DNA of 64,000 nucleotides from Halomonas sp. GTDB lineage: Bacteria > Pseudomonadota > Gammaproteobacteria > Pseudomonadales > Halomonadaceae. The translations under genes were made by a program, and so were the position numbers. Each line of letters opens with the position of its first letter. The stretch's first letter is position 1. Of the stretch, positions 62,595 through 64,000 are shown piece by piece. The stretch covers positions 124,001 through 188,000 of the forward strand of contig NZ_JAFWFN010000049.1 of assembly GCF_017515565.1 (NCBI RefSeq). The letters are read 5' to 3'. Under the pieces are notes generated by a model. It made no database searches and was not told the origin of the DNA. It saw only the letters and a list, made by a program, of their open reading frames with translations.

Positions 62595-63251
62595 TCAATC
62601 ACGCAAACTCATAATCCGCCAATGGCGCGTTTCGGCGACTTCGCGGAGCGTATCGTCGGGGTCGACGGCGACGGGGTGCTCGACTTGCTCAAGCAGCGGC
62701 AGGTCGTTGTGGGAGTCGCTGTAAAACCAAGCGCCATCCATGGTTAAGTCTTGATCTTCAAGCCACTGCTTTAAACGAGTGACTTTGCCTTCGCGGTAGC
62801 TCGGCACTCCTGACACCCGCCCGGTATAGCGCCCATCAATCATTTCAGGGTCAACCGCGATTAAATCATCGACGCCCAAGCGCTCAGCAATAGGCGCGGT
62901 AATAAAGCGGTTGGTGGCGGTGATGATCAGCAGCGTATCGCCTTTGGTGCGGTGGCGGGCCAGAAGCTCTTCGGCCTTGGGGAGGATATGCGGTTCAATT
63001 TTGCTGGCCATAAACTGCTGATGCCAGGCGGCCAGCTGTTCCGGCGTGTTTTCTGCAAGCGGCTTCAGTGCCACCTCCAGAAACGCCGCCATATCCAGGG
63101 TGCCCGCGTTGTAATCGGCCATAAAGCGTTCGTTGGCTTCTCGGTAAGCAACAGGATCTACGGCGCCCTGTTCGAGTAGAAACTCACCCCAGGCGTGATC
63201 GCTGTCGATGGATAGCAGCGTATTATCCAAATCGAAAATGGCCAGACTCAC
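62595..63251 (-). CDS. HAD-IB family phosphatase
   Basis: The 218-residue protein starts MSLAIFDLDNTLLSIDSDHAWGEF with the DxD motif. It has the helical cap with MADYNAGTLDMAAFLEVALKPL, the Ser/Thr of LLIITATNRF and the WFYSDSHNDLPLLEQV motif IV. It resembles SerB-like and the HAD hydrolase found next to rppH in Pseudomonas (PA0335 to PA0336 order). The substrate is not clear. The gene is divergent from rppH across 173 bases. Confidence 0.85.
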   Translation of the reverse strand: MSLAIFDLDNTLLSIDSDHAWGEFLLEQGAVDPVAYREANERFMADYNAGTLDMAAFLEVALKPLAENTPEQLAAWHQQFMASKIEPHILPKAEELLARHRTKGDTLLIITATNRFITAPIAERLGVDDLIAVDPEMIDGRYTGRVSGVPSYREGKVTRLKQWLEDQDLTMDGAWFYSDSHNDLPLLEQVEHPVAVDPDDTLREVAETRHWRIMSLRD

Positions 63252-63424
63252 GGCGCTCCCCTTATGGTTAATGTGATGGTTGATAGCGAGTTAATCGCGG
63301 GACACAAAGCGGCGGATTATCGCAGAGTCGCCATGGTTTAACCACTTAGCGTTTTATTGTATTGATACGCCTGTCTCCCTTGTGGAAAAATGGACACAAC
63401 TGAAAATTTATTAAGGTGATGTCC

Positions 63425-63919
63425 GTGATCGACGCTGACGGCTTTCGCCCCAATGTTGGCATTATTATTGCCAATAGCCAGGGGCAGCTGCTCTGGGCGC
63501 GTCGTGTAGGACAAAATGCGTGGCAATTCCCTCAGGGAGGCATTAAAGCAAGCGAGACTCCACAACAAGCGCTTTTTCGTGAGCTTCACGAAGAGATCGG
63601 CCTAACCGCCGACGATGTTGATATTGTCGCCTGCACCCGGGGCTGGCTGCGCTACCGTCTTCCACGACGCATGATTCGTACCCACTCGCGACCGGTCTGT
63701 ATCGGTCAGAAGCAGAAGTGGTTTTTACTTAGGATTCGCTGTCAAGAGAACCGAATCTGCATGACGGCTACGCCCAAGCCCGAATTCGATGGCTGGCGCT
63801 GGGTGAGCTACTGGTACCCGCTGGGGCAGGTCGTGCCGTTTAAACGAGAGGTATATCGACGCGCGTTACGAGAGCTTTCTCCGCGTGTACAGCGCCTAGC
63901 ACAAGATAACGAAGGGTAA
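63425..63919 (+). CDS. rppH: RNA pyrophosphohydrolase
   Basis: RppH removes pyrophosphate from the 5' end of primary transcripts and so triggers mRNA decay. The 164-residue protein starts [21 protein letters not shown], as in E. coli, and has the Nudix box [23 protein letters not shown] in two halves, the conserved WFLLRI and [13 protein letters not shown]. The start is GTG 63425, which gives the family N-terminus and has AAGG eight bases upstream; ATG 63419 is the alternative. The downstream 81 bases to the window end hold no feature I can support. In pseudomonads ptsP usually follows. Confidence 0.93.
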   Translation: MIDADGFRPNVGIIIANSQGQLLWARRVGQNAWQFPQGGIKASETPQQALFRELHEEIGLTADDVDIVACTRGWLRYRLPRRMIRTHSRPVCIGQKQKWFLLRIRCQENRICMTATPKPEFDGWRWVSYWYPLGQVVPFKREVYRRALRELSPRVQRLAQDNEG

Positions 63920-64000
63920 TCGCGCTTTGCTGCCTAGGATGGGGCAGTCAAGCCAGCCGGAAATCCCTCAGCGAGGCAAATAATAGTGAAAAGTAAAACC

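Overview
The window looks like chromosomal DNA of a halophilic gammaproteobacterium, most likely Halomonas or a close relative (Halomonadaceae). This is inferred from gene content: the order rplY-prs-tRNA-Gln-ispE-lolB facing hemA-prfA-prmC, a phosphatase gene next to rppH, a BCCT-type transporter, and complete polyamine and sulfate ABC transporters. I see no insertion sequence, integrase, prophage, CRISPR array or rRNA gene.

Region 1 (1-9963) is housekeeping: ribosomal protein L25 (cut by the window edge), PRPP synthetase, tRNA-Gln(TTG), ispE, lolB and a TPR lipoprotein on the minus strand. Facing them are hemA-prfA-prmC-lrp-moeB. Region 2 (10034-17675) holds peroxide defence (ahpF, ahpC), divergent from a putrescine transport operon (potFGHI). 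A CPXCG cysteine-rich protein and a DUF3617 protein follow. Region 3 (17858-35906) is envelope and stress functions: an RND efflux pair, an HI0933-type flavoprotein, a YqjK/YqjE/ElaB-like trio, phospholipase A, an MscK-type channel and a TlyA-type rRNA methylase. It also holds an uncharacterised two-gene unit (ATP-grasp enzyme plus a 680-residue protein), DUF1820, an SH3/coiled-coil membrane protein, a thiopurine-type methyltransferase and a YajG-like lipoprotein. Region 4 (36038-43877) carries the sulfate transporter sbp-cysTWA, rpe, a type II NADH dehydrogenase, gph and an orphan metal-binding lipocalin-independent ABC solute-binding protein.

Region 5 (44233-57010) is the most interesting part. 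A LysR regulator diverges from a run of same-strand genes: aldehyde dehydrogenase, an M19-family protein that has lost several zinc ligands, a divergent BCCT transporter, an unrecognised 603-residue protein, a DUF3726 protein, RidA, and a two-gene NAD-linked formate dehydrogenase. I infer a catabolic pathway for an imported amine or betaine-like osmolyte that passes through an imine or enamine and an aldehyde and may release one-carbon units as formate. The substrate is unknown.

Region 6 (57042-63919) has an RND permease gene interrupted by an in-frame TGA where a Trp codon would be expected, its adaptor, malate dehydrogenase, a HAD phosphatase and rppH.
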